8,360 nt of DNA from Allobosea sp. Its GTDB lineage: Bacteria; Pseudomonadota; Alphaproteobacteria; Rhizobiales; Beijerinckiaceae. Shown one piece after another: positions 1 to 6,664 of the stretch. Position 1 is the stretch's first letter. Each line of letters starts with the position of its first letter. The notes under the pieces are model-generated. The model worked only from the letters and a program-made list of their open reading frames with translations. It was not told where the DNA came from and made no database searches. The position numbers and the translations under genes are program-made. The stretch covers positions 1-8,360 of the forward strand of contig JAAEQB010000103.1 in assembly GCA_024231975.1 (NCBI GenBank), read 5' to 3'.

Positions 1-388
1 GCCGTCCGCCTTCGATCGGCACATGCAGGCGAAGCTCGCGTTCGAGCCAGGCAAAGCGCATCAGCCCCGTCGTGAAGATGCCAAAGATGAAGATGATTGC
101 GCCGCCGAGGATGCCGGCTTCGTAGCGATAGGCGAGAAGGACGCGGCTGAGCGCGCTCGCGCCAGCGCCGAGCAGGACGAAGACCGTCGAGAAGCCGAGC
201 ACGAACCAGGCGCTCATCAAGAGGGCATTCAGCCGGGACGAGGCGGTCGCGGGCTGGTCGCCGGCCGCAGCCGCGCCCCCTGCGATGTAGGAGACGTAAC
301 CAGGGACGAGCGGCAGGACGCAAGGCGACAGGAACGAGACCGCGCCAGCCGCGAGCGCCGCCCAGATGCCGATGCTGGCGATTTCCAT
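1..388 (-). CDS. ccdA: CcdA-family thiol-disulfide transmembrane protein (partial, 3' end outside window)
   Basis: The reverse strand from ATG at 388 is open to the window edge, giving 129 N-terminal residues of a hydrophobic protein. The first helix carries SFLSPCVLPLVPGYVSYI (about residues 18-35), the signature of the CcdA/DsbD transmembrane family with its first redox cysteine. Helices near residues 55-75 and 85-108 follow, then an amphipathic stretch. In the family, a cysteine pair in the membrane takes electrons from cytoplasmic thioredoxin and hands them to periplasmic thioredoxin-like partners, for example in cytochrome c maturation. The second redox cysteine lies beyond the edge. The start codon overlaps the stop of the upstream TlpA-like gene (TGATG), so the two are translationally coupled and very likely functional partners. 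The family call is firm; whether the protein serves cytochrome c biogenesis or another periplasmic thiol pathway is not decided here. Confidence 0.88.
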   Translation of the reverse strand, partial: MEIASIGIWAALAAGAVSFLSPCVLPLVPGYVSYIAGGAAAAGDQPATASSRLNALLMSAWFVLGFSTVFVLLGAGASALSRVLLAYRYEAGILGGAIIFIFGIFTTGLMRFAWLERELRLHVPIEGGR

Positions 389-930
389 CAGCGTGCGCGC
401 CCTTGCGGGGCGCCGGCGAGAAGGGCCGCGATCTCGTCCATCATGAGCTTTTCGTCCCAGGCCCGTACGCCGAACCAGCGACCCCTCTCCGACCCGTCCG
501 GGCCGAACAGGATCGTCGTGGGCAGCCCGGAGATCGACAGCTGACCCACGGAGGCGCCTGTCGGGTCGAGGTAGACCGGCAGGTCCTTGACATCAAGCTG
601 GTCCAGGAGCGGCTCGACGACTTCGGCGCCGTCGCGATCGACGGAAAGCGCGATCACGGCGGGAGGACGTCCCTTCAAGCCACGGTGAAACCTCGCCAGG
701 GCCGGCATCTCTTCGCGGCAAGACCAGCACCACGTCGCCCAGACGGTCAGAAGAACGGCCTGCCCGCAGAAGCTCGCGAGGTCAGTGGTACTCCCATCGA
801 GCCGTTGGAAGGCGAGCGCGTCGGCGCTCCGCGGCCGCGGCGTCCTATCGCCGACCATGACATAAGCAACGGCGACCGCCAGCGTCGCCATGGCGACGAC
901 CGACAGCGCGAGCCATCTGGATTTGAACAT
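388..930 (-). CDS. membrane-anchored TlpA/ResA-type thioredoxin-like protein
   Basis: This 180-residue protein starts with FKSRW and one hydrophobic helix (about residues 7-26), an uncleaved anchor or signal that places the rest in the periplasm. A thioredoxin fold follows, with the redox motif WATWCWSC (cysteines 68 and 71) and the cis-proline loop GLPTT (Pro137). This is the layout of TlpA/ResA/CcmG proteins that reduce disulfides or deliver electrons to substrates. The CWSC centre departs from the usual C[GAP]PC and should have a shifted redox potential. A further cysteine at residue 55 is extra. I chose the ATG at 930: a GAGG lies 12 nt upstream, whereas an in-frame TTG at 942 would directly abut that GAGG. 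The gene overlaps the CcdA start by one base and lies 41 nt downstream of the small membrane protein gene. Its substrate cannot be inferred. Confidence 0.9.
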   Translation of the reverse strand: MFKSRWLALSVVAMATLAVAVAYVMVGDRTPRPRSADALAFQRLDGSTTDLASFCGQAVLLTVWATWCWSCREEMPALARFHRGLKGRPPAVIALSVDRDGAEVVEPLLDQLDVKDLPVYLDPTGASVGQLSISGLPTTILFGPDGSERGRWFGVRAWDEKLMMDEIAALLAGAPQGRAR

Positions 931-971
931 TGGTCTGATCAACCTCGGGCCTCGAAAGCGGGATGGTTATG

Positions 972-1313
972 TCACCCTAGCCGCATCCGTGATGCGCGCT
1001 CGCTCGCCGGAGGCGTTACCGGGGCCAGCGCGACCGATTTCGCCCAGACACAGCACGTATTGACACTTTCGACATGCGCCGTCCGATGACGTTCCGAACT
1101 CATCGCGGTCCCACAGACCGCGATGAGGAAGGTCTCTCCGGCGTCGAAGTTGACGGCGAGATGGGTGCTGCCTGTAAGCGCGCTCGCCATCATCTGGAAC
1201 ATGAGCACGACACCGCAGGCGGCGGCGAGAAGGCCGCGTCCCAATCCCGCAAAGCGCCGATCGACATCATGGGCTACAGAATAGTCCCGGCGACCAGGAA
1301 TGAGCAATTGCAT
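972..1313 (-). CDS. small membrane-anchored protein, possibly DUF2946-like
   Basis: This is a 113-residue ORF starting at ATG 1313, with a single hydrophobic segment (about residues 25-46), then a charged or polar tail with cysteines at 67, 87 and 88 in the contexts FLIAVCGTA and NTCCVWAKSVALAP. A helix followed by a spaced Cys and a Cys-containing motif before an ALAPxxPP end resembles DUF2946 proteins, which are often found near copper or periplasmic redox genes. The match is by eye and incomplete. The gene lies 41 nt upstream of the TlpA-like gene on the same strand, consistent with one operon. The ribosome binding site is poor (a GGGCGGG run directly before ATG), so the start is uncertain. 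The frame stays open upstream to about 1695, but that part is arginine-rich and has the look of non-coding sequence. It is probably a real gene, with only a tentative family call. Confidence 0.45.
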   Translation of the reverse strand: MQLLIPGRRDYSVAHDVDRRFAGLGRGLLAAACGVVLMFQMMASALTGSTHLAVNFDAGETFLIAVCGTAMSSERHRTAHVESVNTCCVWAKSVALAPVTPPASERASRMRLG

Positions 1314-1362
1314 CCCGCCCGGCTCGCGTTCTGTTGACCGTTTCGGCTGGCTTCGCCTGCGC

Positions 1363-1521
1363 TCATCGGATCGTCTGCCTAACCCTGAAGATGTGCTCGT
1401 CGATTTCGGCCACTGTCGATGGCTGGTCCCATTCCCGCGCTCCATACCGTCGGCGGAGACCGATCGCGCGAAGGCATCCCGGCTTGACGCGGCCGCGCGG
1501 GAGATGGCGATAAAAAGGCAT
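1363..1521 (-). CDS. 52-residue hypothetical ORF with EWDQP motif
   Basis: A short ORF (ATG 1521, stop TGA 1363) encodes a basic N-terminal half (RHLPRGRVKPG, GLRRRYG) and an acidic to amphipathic C-terminal half starting GAREWDQPSTVAEIDEHIF. I do not recognise a family. The reason to list it is that a second segment on the same strand, at 1647-1614, encodes the related EWDEPAVIEEI, so the motif seems to be protein-coding and duplicated. The ribosome binding site is weak (GAGGG, 12 nt upstream). It could equally be the decayed end of a longer gene. Confidence 0.25.
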   Translation of the reverse strand: MPFYRHLPRGRVKPGCLRAIGLRRRYGAREWDQPSTVAEIDEHIFRVRQTIR

Positions 1522-1715
1522 TTTGCTCGCTGACCCTCGTGATCGCGGCGCTCACCAGTGCTCCGCCGGTCGGCAACTGACCGCTTCGAAATAGACGCCC
1601 GCATCAGCGTCCTGATCTCTTCGATCACTGCCGGCTCGTCCCATTCCTTTTGCGCCCGCCCAACTGGCGATCTCCACTCCGCGAGTCGAGATCAGTCAGA
1701 CCCGAGGTCGCAGCC
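1522..1715. other. unassigned intergenic stretch with a second EWDxP coding remnant
   Basis: No convincing complete gene is visible between the 52-residue ORF and the Tn3 remnant. On the minus strand one frame opened by a TGA near 1693 reads QKEWDEPAVIEEIRTLMRAS followed by ISKRSVADR. This has the feel of a helix-turn-helix (IRTLMRASISKRSVAD), but it has no ATG start, only a GTG at 1628, and then runs into an arginine- and serine-rich translation typical of non-coding GC-rich DNA. I read it as a gene remnant at the edge of the Tn3 fragment. No terminator or clear promoter is seen. Confidence 0.3.
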
Positions 1716-2190
1716 ATATCCGAAACGGCTGACGAGGATTCGCTGATCGGGGCGGTGGACCGTTACGCGACGCTCCGGAAGTTCGCTCCAGCATTCATCG
1801 AGGCGCTCGAGTTCAAGGCCGGGCGCGGCAGCGGCTGCACGATCGCCGGGATTCGGATCCTTCGCGAGCTGAACAAATCCGGCAAGTGCGACGTTCCCTC
1901 CGGTGCGCTCCTGCCATTCAAGAAAGAATGGCGAAAGCTGGTGACCAGAGCCGATGGCAAGATCCATTGCCGCCTCTATGAAACCCCCATCCTAGCCCAT
2001 CTTCGCAACAAACTGCGTTTGGACGATGTCTGGGTCGAGCGATCATCGTCCTATCGTCGCTTCGAGAGCTACCTATTGCCGACCGCGACTGCCGCGCCGA
2101 TCGCCTCGGCGTTGAGATTGCCGACGACGGCCGATGAATGGCTCGATCAGCGTGGTAGGGCCTCCCAGCGCGATGCCCTCAAAGGGCGCA
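1716..2190 (+). pseudogene. Tn3-family transposase (TnpA) N-terminal fragment
   Basis: From about 1716 the plus strand encodes a stretch that matches Tn3-family transposases by eye: AVDRYATLRKFAPAFIEALEF, then LRELNKSGKCDVP, LPFKKEWRKLV, LYETPILAHLRNKLR, DVWVERSSSYRRFESYLLP and LPTTADEWLDQRGR. In full-length TnpA (about 950-1000 aa) this block lies within the N-terminal half, before the DDE catalytic domain. Similarity fades after RGR (about 2160-2190), and the frame runs on as unrelated sequence to a stop at 2303. Neither the start of TnpA nor any catalytic residue is present, so it cannot act as a transposase. I saw no Tn3-type 38-bp terminal repeat. It lies immediately upstream of the epimerase fusion gene in the same orientation, which suggests that a Tn3-like element once abutted or carried this region and was then cut down. 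Confidence 0.85.
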
Positions 2191-2297
2191 CATCACAACA
2201 GATGCTGGCGCAAGGGACTCACGGAACTCGGGCTAGTTGTGCAGCGTTCCCTGTCGGACGCAGGCGCGGGGGGCGGCACTCTCGGCCCGAGCGAACC

Positions 2298-2303
2298 AGG
2301 TGA
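2298..2303 (+). promoter_or_regulatory. ribosome binding site fixing the start of the epimerase fusion gene
   Basis: AGGTGA lies 7 nt before ATG 2311. The frame is open back to an ATG at 2134, but that upstream part overlaps the Tn3 transposase remnant in another frame and has no family features, so 2311 is the better start. I found no convincing -35/-10 pair in the 120 bases between the Tn3 remnant and this site. Confidence 0.6.
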
Positions 2304-2310
2304 CAGAATT

Positions 2311-4998
2311 ATGGCTGGTGGCGAACGCAGCGGACAGAAGGGCGACAAGGGCGCATCGGAGATCGTCCTCGTCACGGGGGCGAGCGGTTTCATTGCTGCG
2401 GCCCTGATCGCCCGGCTCGGCGAGCGCTACACGGTCGTCGGCCTCGATCGCGCCGGTCCACCCGATCCGCCACCACCCGCCGCTGCCGTAGAGATTGATC
2501 TCGGATCGGATGAAGCAGTGCGAATTGCCCTCGATGAGGTCCGCGAGCGCTTCGGCAACCGCATCACTTCGGTGATCCACCTCGCCGCCTATTACGACAT
2601 CACGGGCGATCCCAATCCGCTCTACGAGGAGATCACCGTTCAGGGCACCCGGCGGCTGATCGACGGACTGCAGTCGTTCGAGGTAGAGCAATTCGTCTTC
2701 GCCAGCACCATGCTGGTCCATAAGCCGACCGCCACTCCCGAGGAGCGCATCGACGAAGATTCGCCAATCGGTGCATCGTGGGCGTACCCGCATTCCAAAG
2801 TCGCCACGGAGGCGCTGCTGCACGAGCGTCACGGGAAGATCCCGGTCGTCTACCTGCGCCCGGCGGGAGTTTACGACGACGAGGGCCGCTCGGCATTCCT
2901 CGCGCAGCAGATATCGCAGATCTACGAGCACCGTCTGATCTCGCATTTCTATCCGGGCATGCTGTGCGCGGCGCAATCGTCGGTGCACCGCGACGACCTG
3001 GCCGACGCCGTGCTGCGTCTGGTCGATCGGCGGCGCGAACTTCCGTCCGAACTGCCGCTGCTCATCGGCGAACCCGACGCTCCCGGCTATGCCGAAATCC
3101 AGGACATCGTCGGCGAGGCGCTCCACGGCGAGGGCTGGAAGACGATCCGAATTCCGCAGCCGCTCGCGAAAGCCGGGATCATCCTGCAGAACGAAGCGCT
3201 CGGCAGCGACGACTTCATCCAGCCGTGGATGATCGACAGCAGCAACGACCACTATATGCTCGACATCTCGCGCGCGCGGTCGATGCTCGATTGGGAGCCG
3301 AAGCACAGACTTCGCGAGACGCTTCCAACGATCGTCGCTGCACTGAAGCGGCATCCGCGGGCCTGGTACCGGAGCAACAAGCTTAACGAGAATTTAGTGG
3401 CGTGGGACGAAAAACCAGAGGCCGCGCCTGCGGAGTCTGGCCACCACCAGCCCGCAGCGGCCGCCGGAACGGGCGGCATGGATCACGGCGGGATGGTTCA
3501 CAGCAAGATGCACCACGCGGCGATGGGACACGGGCCCGGCGCCGCGGACATGGCGATGCCCGGCCACGCTGCCCATGGCGATCACATGGCCATGATGGAC
3601 CGTGACGAGCGCCGCGCACGCTGGGCGCTTTACGCCAACATCGGCCTCGGTCTGTGGCTCGCCTCCAGCCCGCTCATCTATGACTCCATGACCACGCAGA
3701 GCGTCGGCGAAGCGGCGCGCTTCGTCACCATCGATCGCGGGCTGCCGTCGATCGAGTGGCGGGCGAGCACACTGGCCATCAGCGATGTCGCCAGCGGCCT
3801 CGCCATCGTGCTGTTCGGCGCGCTGTCGCTTGTCCCGCGCACCAAGACCTGGGCGCAATGGGCGGTCGCGTTCGTCGGCATCTGGCTGTTCTTCGCGCCG
3901 CTGATCTTCTGGAGCCCGAGCGCTGCGCAGTATAACAACAATTTGCTCATCGGCTCGGCCGTGATCGCGCTGTCGGTGCTCGTGCCGATGATGCCGGGCA
4001 TGAGCATGGCGGGCATGATGGACCCCAAGAACACCCCGCCCGGCTGGACCTATTCGCCGTCCACCGACGCACAGCGGCTGCCGATCGTCGCCATGGGACT
4101 GATTGGGCTTCTCACCTCCCGCATTTTGACCGCCTACCAGCTAGGGCACATCGATAGCGCCTGGGAGCCATTCTTCGCCGGCTCGCTGGCCGATCCGCGC
4201 AATGGGACCGAAGAAATCATCACGTCCAGTATGTCGAAGGCCTGGCCAATTCCCGATGGCGGTCTCGGCACCATCAGCTACGTGCTCGAGATCCTGATGG
4301 CGGTGATGGGCACGCGCGACCGCTGGCGGACGATGCCATGGATGGTGACCTTCTTCGGCATCCTTGTCATCCCGCTCGGCGTCGTCAGCATCTATTTCAT
4401 CATCAGCCAGCCGATCTTCATCGGCACCTGGAGCACGCTGGCGTTGATCGCCGCCCTTGCCATGCTGATCATGATTCCATTCGCATTGGATGAGGTCATT
4501 GCCATGGGTCAGTTCCTTGTGTGGGCGAAATGCCGCGGCAAGCCGCTGATCCGAACCTTCTTCCAGGGTGATGCGATCGAGGCAGGCAGCGAGGACACGT
4601 CGGACGCTTTGGTCTCGCCTTCTGCCTTCTGGGCCCAGGCGAAGCGTGGATTGACGCTGCCGTGGACGCTGGCGGCCAGCGTCACCCTCGGCGCATTCCT
4701 TATGCTGACGCGGGTGATCTTGGGCAATGAGGGCGCCATGGCGAACAGCGACCACGTGGTCGGCGCGCTAGTCATAACCATCGCGATCATCGCTACCGCC
4801 GAAGTCGCCCGCGCGCTGCGCCTCATCAACGTCGCGTTCGGTGTCTGGCTGGTCGCCGCGCCCTTCCTGCTGACCGGCGTTGGCCATCTCGGCGCTGTCA
4901 CGTCGGTGGTGGTGGGGATCGCGCTGGTCGGCCTTAGCCTGCCACGCGGCAAGCGCAGCGCCGAACATTATGCGAGCTGGGACAAGTATGTGATTTGA
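2311..4998 (+). CDS. NAD-dependent epimerase / SPW / VKOR-like membrane fusion protein
   Basis: An 895-residue fusion. Residues 18 to about 360 are an extended short-chain dehydrogenase/epimerase domain: dinucleotide motif VTGASGFIAAAL (21-32, third Gly of TGxxGxxG replaced by Ala29), ASTMLVH with Ser132/Thr133, and Y159-PHS-K163, the YxxxK pair. Residues 390-429 form a linker with 8 His and 9 Met. Residues 438 to about 558 hold four hydrophobic helices with WALYANIGLGLWLASSPLIY and WLFFAPLIFWSP, typical of SPW repeats, ending in MMPGMSMAGMM (560-570). Residues about 590-740 resemble a vitamin K epoxide reductase domain (WEPFFAG, SSMSKAWPIPDGGLG, PWMVTFFG, QPIFIGTW, DEVIAMGQFL), but the expected CxxC reads Ser708-Thr-Leu-Ala711. 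Residues 770-895 add a second SPW-like helical domain. About 12 membrane helices are expected, with the epimerase domain probably cytoplasmic. It is transcribed alone, between transposase remnants, and its substrate is unknown. The domain calls are strong; any activity is inference. Confidence 0.9.
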   Translation: MAGGERSGQKGDKGASEIVLVTGASGFIAAALIARLGERYTVVGLDRAGPPDPPPPAAAVEIDLGSDEAVRIALDEVRERFGNRITSVIHLAAYYDITGDPNPLYEEITVQGTRRLIDGLQSFEVEQFVFASTMLVHKPTATPEERIDEDSPIGASWAYPHSKVATEALLHERHGKIPVVYLRPAGVYDDEGRSAFLAQQISQIYEHRLISHFYPGMLCAAQSSVHRDDLADAVLRLVDRRRELPSELPLLIGEPDAPGYAEIQDIVGEALHGEGWKTIRIPQPLAKAGIILQNEALGSDDFIQPWMIDSSNDHYMLDISRARSMLDWEPKHRLRETLPTIVAALKRHPRAWYRSNKLNENLVAWDEKPEAAPAESGHHQPAAAAGTGGMDHGGMVHSKMHHAAMGHGPGAADMAMPGHAAHGDHMAMMDRDERRARWALYANIGLGLWLASSPLIYDSMTTQSVGEAARFVTIDRGLPSIEWRASTLAISDVASGLAIVLFGALSLVPRTKTWAQWAVAFVGIWLFFAPLIFWSPSAAQYNNNLLIGSAVIALSVLVPMMPGMSMAGMMDPKNTPPGWTYSPSTDAQRLPIVAMGLIGLLTSRILTAYQLGHIDSAWEPFFAGSLADPRNGTEEIITSSMSKAWPIPDGGLGTISYVLEILMAVMGTRDRWRTMPWMVTFFGILVIPLGVVSIYFIISQPIFIGTWSTLALIAALAMLIMIPFALDEVIAMGQFLVWAKCRGKPLIRTFFQGDAIEAGSEDTSDALVSPSAFWAQAKRGLTLPWTLAASVTLGAFLMLTRVILGNEGAMANSDHVVGALVITIAIIATAEVARALRLINVAFGVWLVAAPFLLTGVGHLGAVTSVVVGIALVGLSLPRGKRSAEHYASWDKYVI

Positions 4999-5020
4999 GG
5001 CTCGCGTCGTCGAGTCTGGA

Positions 5021-5285
5021 CTAAGCAGAGAGCCGCACGATGCCGTCGGCAATAGCCGGCCATTGGAACCTGCCGTCTTCCAGCCTCTTCGAGAACAGGC
5101 AGACGCCCATCCCATCGAAGTAAACCAGCTTGATCCGATCGGCGCGCCTCGCCCGGAACACATAGACTGCGCCCGATGGCGCCCATGCTCTCGCGCACCA
5201 ACGAGGCCAAGCCCTCCGCCCCCTTGCGCAAGTCGACCGGCTTCGTCGCGATCATGACGCGGACCGCACTGGTCGGACCGATCAC
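5021..5285 (-). pseudogene. tnpB: IS66-family accessory protein TnpB (Orf2), frameshifted remnant
   Basis: The minus strand from GTG 5285 encodes VIGPTSAVRVMIATKPVDLR then KGAEGLASLVRESMGA, the standard start of IS66 TnpB. After about 5176 the continuation is in another frame: AVYVFRARRADRIKLVYFDG, then KRLEDGRFQWP, ending in a TAG at 5021-5023. Intact relatives read roughly MGADPFSGAVYVF here. The sequence between the MGA codons and the SGAVYV codons is a single base, so a small deletion (about 8 or 11 nt) broke the frame. The large transposase TnpC, which should follow, is absent: the next gene ends convergently at 4998. The 148 bases upstream (5286-5433) continue an open frame rich in basic residues, but I could not identify TnpA there. 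No terminal inverted repeats were seen. Confidence 0.85.
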
Positions 5286-5433
5286 GAGCCGCCCTTCAGC
5301 GCGCCGATCAACCGCAGCGATCGCCTTGGGGTTAGGCCTCCGCGGCGATGACTTCCGAGGTGTCCGCTGAACGATCCCCTTACGGACAGCATGATCCTCC
5401 AACGGCAGAAGAGGCGCGACAGAACCGCAGGGC

Positions 5434-5680
5434 TCAAACTGTCAGGTCGTCTGCCTGCGCCAGACGAGCCACCGGTTCAGGCTTGGTTATGTCGGGCGCC
5501 GCCTCGAGTTGCGCCATCAGACAGGTTCCGTGCCGGGCGAGCGGGCTGGCTGCCTTGAGGCCCGCCACACGCTGCAGCAGCTTCACTGCAAAACTCTCGC
5601 TCACGCCAAAATGGCTAGCGGCAGCCCGGCGCGAATGTCCAGCGTCGATAAAGCCGATGAGCCTCGGCGCTCTCGAACAA
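5434..5680 (-). pseudogene. IS630-family transposase N-terminal remnant
   Basis: On the minus strand a frame without a start codon encodes PRLIGFIDAGHSRRAAASHF followed by GVSESFAVKLLQRV, the helix-turn-helix that opens IS630/Tc1-like transposases. Then comes MAQLEAAPDITKPEPVARLA, which matches the segment between the DNA-binding and catalytic domains (typically PDIT-x-x-EL-x-x-L). The frame ends at a TGA (5434-5436) about 80 residues in, so the DDE catalytic domain of the usual roughly 330-residue protein is absent. The glycine-rich region expected between the two parts is shortened. The fragment sits 11 nt past the stop of the thioredoxin-reductase-like gene and next to the IS66 remnant, so several elements have inserted and decayed at this spot. 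Confidence 0.75.
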
Positions 5681-5691
5681 GAACGTCGTTC

Positions 5692-6627
5692 CTACGGTAT
5701 GATCAGACCATCCTTCCGGCGAAGATCGTTGTGAAGGGTCGTGGCGGCAATGGCCGCATGACCCATCGCGACGCTGATTTGATCGAGCGCATAGACGATG
5801 TCCCCCGCAGCATAGATCCCTTCACGGCTCGTACGCTGCTTCTGATCGACCGAAATGCAGCCGCCGTCGCCCATTTCGAGTTTCAGTGCTTGCGCCAGCA
5901 TGTCGTTCGCGTCGGACCCGAGCGCCGGATATACCGTGTCGAACCTCAGATGGCCGCCATCCTTCAGATGCGCCACGGCATGGTTGGTGTCGAACTCCAT
6001 CCGCGCGAGCGCACGCTCCTCTATCTTGATGCCGAGCTTGTCGAGCAAAGCGCGCTCATCGCTCCCGATCTTCATCGTCCCAGTCGCCAGCAGCGTGATG
6101 TTCTCGGAATAGGTCCTTAGAAAGAGCGCTTCGGCGACGCCGTGGGTATCGCCCCCGATCACGCCGATGGCCTGCCCGGTAGCCTCGAAACCATCGCAAA
6201 CGGCGCAATAGCGCAACTGGCCACGATCGAGAGCCGACCGATGGGTTTCCGCGTCGATGTCCGGGCGGCGGTTCTCAGTGCCGGTGGCAAGAATGACCGT
6301 GCGGGCCTCCAGCCTCAACCCCTCGCCCTGCGCCAGGAAGCCGTTGCCGCTGTCCTCGATCGAGTCGATCCGGCCGGCCACCATCCTTGCGCCGTAGCGC
6401 GCGGCCTGCTTCCGCATGCGGGCCAGAAGCTCGTCGCCGCCGATGCCGTCGGGAAACCCCGCGTGATTATGCGAGCGGGGAATCCAGCGTGCCCGGCTGT
6501 TACCCTCGTCGACCAGCACGATCTTCCGTCGAAACCGCGTCAAGTAGATCGCCGCCGTCAAGCCGGCAGGCCCCCCGCCGACAATCAGGCAATCGACCGT
6601 TTCGGCATTTTCAGTCAGGTCGCGCAC
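5692..6627 (-). CDS. thioredoxin reductase-like NAD(P)/FAD-dependent oxidoreductase
   Basis: This 311-residue flavoprotein has the thioredoxin reductase layout: FAD-binding VGGGPAGLTAAIYL (about 16-29), the ATG motif near 115-117, the redox disulfide CAVCDG (Cys141, Cys144), a second nucleotide-binding loop GVIGGDTHGVAEAL (155-168) and the C-terminal FAD motif GIYAAGDIV (270-278). Length is normal for TrxB (about 310-330). The segment that normally follows the second loop, HRRDxxR, which contacts the 2'-phosphate of NADPH, is missing: the sequence reads ITLLATGTMKIGSDERA. It may therefore use NADH or another donor, or reduce a partner other than thioredoxin. The start is GTG 6627, supported by GGAG 5 nt upstream and an in-frame stop just before it. 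It is the last gene of the run peroxiredoxin, MBL protein, reductase (37 nt gap), so it may supply reducing power to these partners. The fold is certain; the substrate is not. Confidence 0.88.
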   Translation of the reverse strand: MRDLTENAETVDCLIVGGGPAGLTAAIYLTRFRRKIVLVDEGNSRARWIPRSHNHAGFPDGIGGDELLARMRKQAARYGARMVAGRIDSIEDSGNGFLAQGEGLRLEARTVILATGTENRRPDIDAETHRSALDRGQLRYCAVCDGFEATGQAIGVIGGDTHGVAEALFLRTYSENITLLATGTMKIGSDERALLDKLGIKIEERALARMEFDTNHAVAHLKDGGHLRFDTVYPALGSDANDMLAQALKLEMGDGGCISVDQKQRTSREGIYAAGDIVYALDQISVAMGHAAIAATTLHNDLRRKDGLIIP

Positions 6628-6664
6628 GGCGGCTCCGGTGCCGGTTCGGGATCATAAGGCGCAG

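Noticed and set aside
1314..1628. N-terminal extension of the small DUF2946-like protein to the GTG at 1628
   Set aside because: The translation is dominated by Arg and Ser without conserved pattern and overlaps the 52-residue ORF in another frame. ATG 1313 precedes the only plausible protein-like part.
2134..2310. 59-residue N-terminal extension of the epimerase fusion frame
   Set aside because: It overlaps the Tn3 remnant, has no family features, and a good ribosome binding site lies before ATG 2311.
2233..3354. Long minus-strand ORF of 373 codons opposite the epimerase domain
   Set aside because: It is a shadow of the plus-strand gene in GC-rich sequence; its translation has no family pattern, while the plus strand has clear SDR motifs.
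5001..5014. CTCG-6 nt-CGAG as a terminator for the fusion gene
   Set aside because: A 4-bp stem without a T run is too weak.
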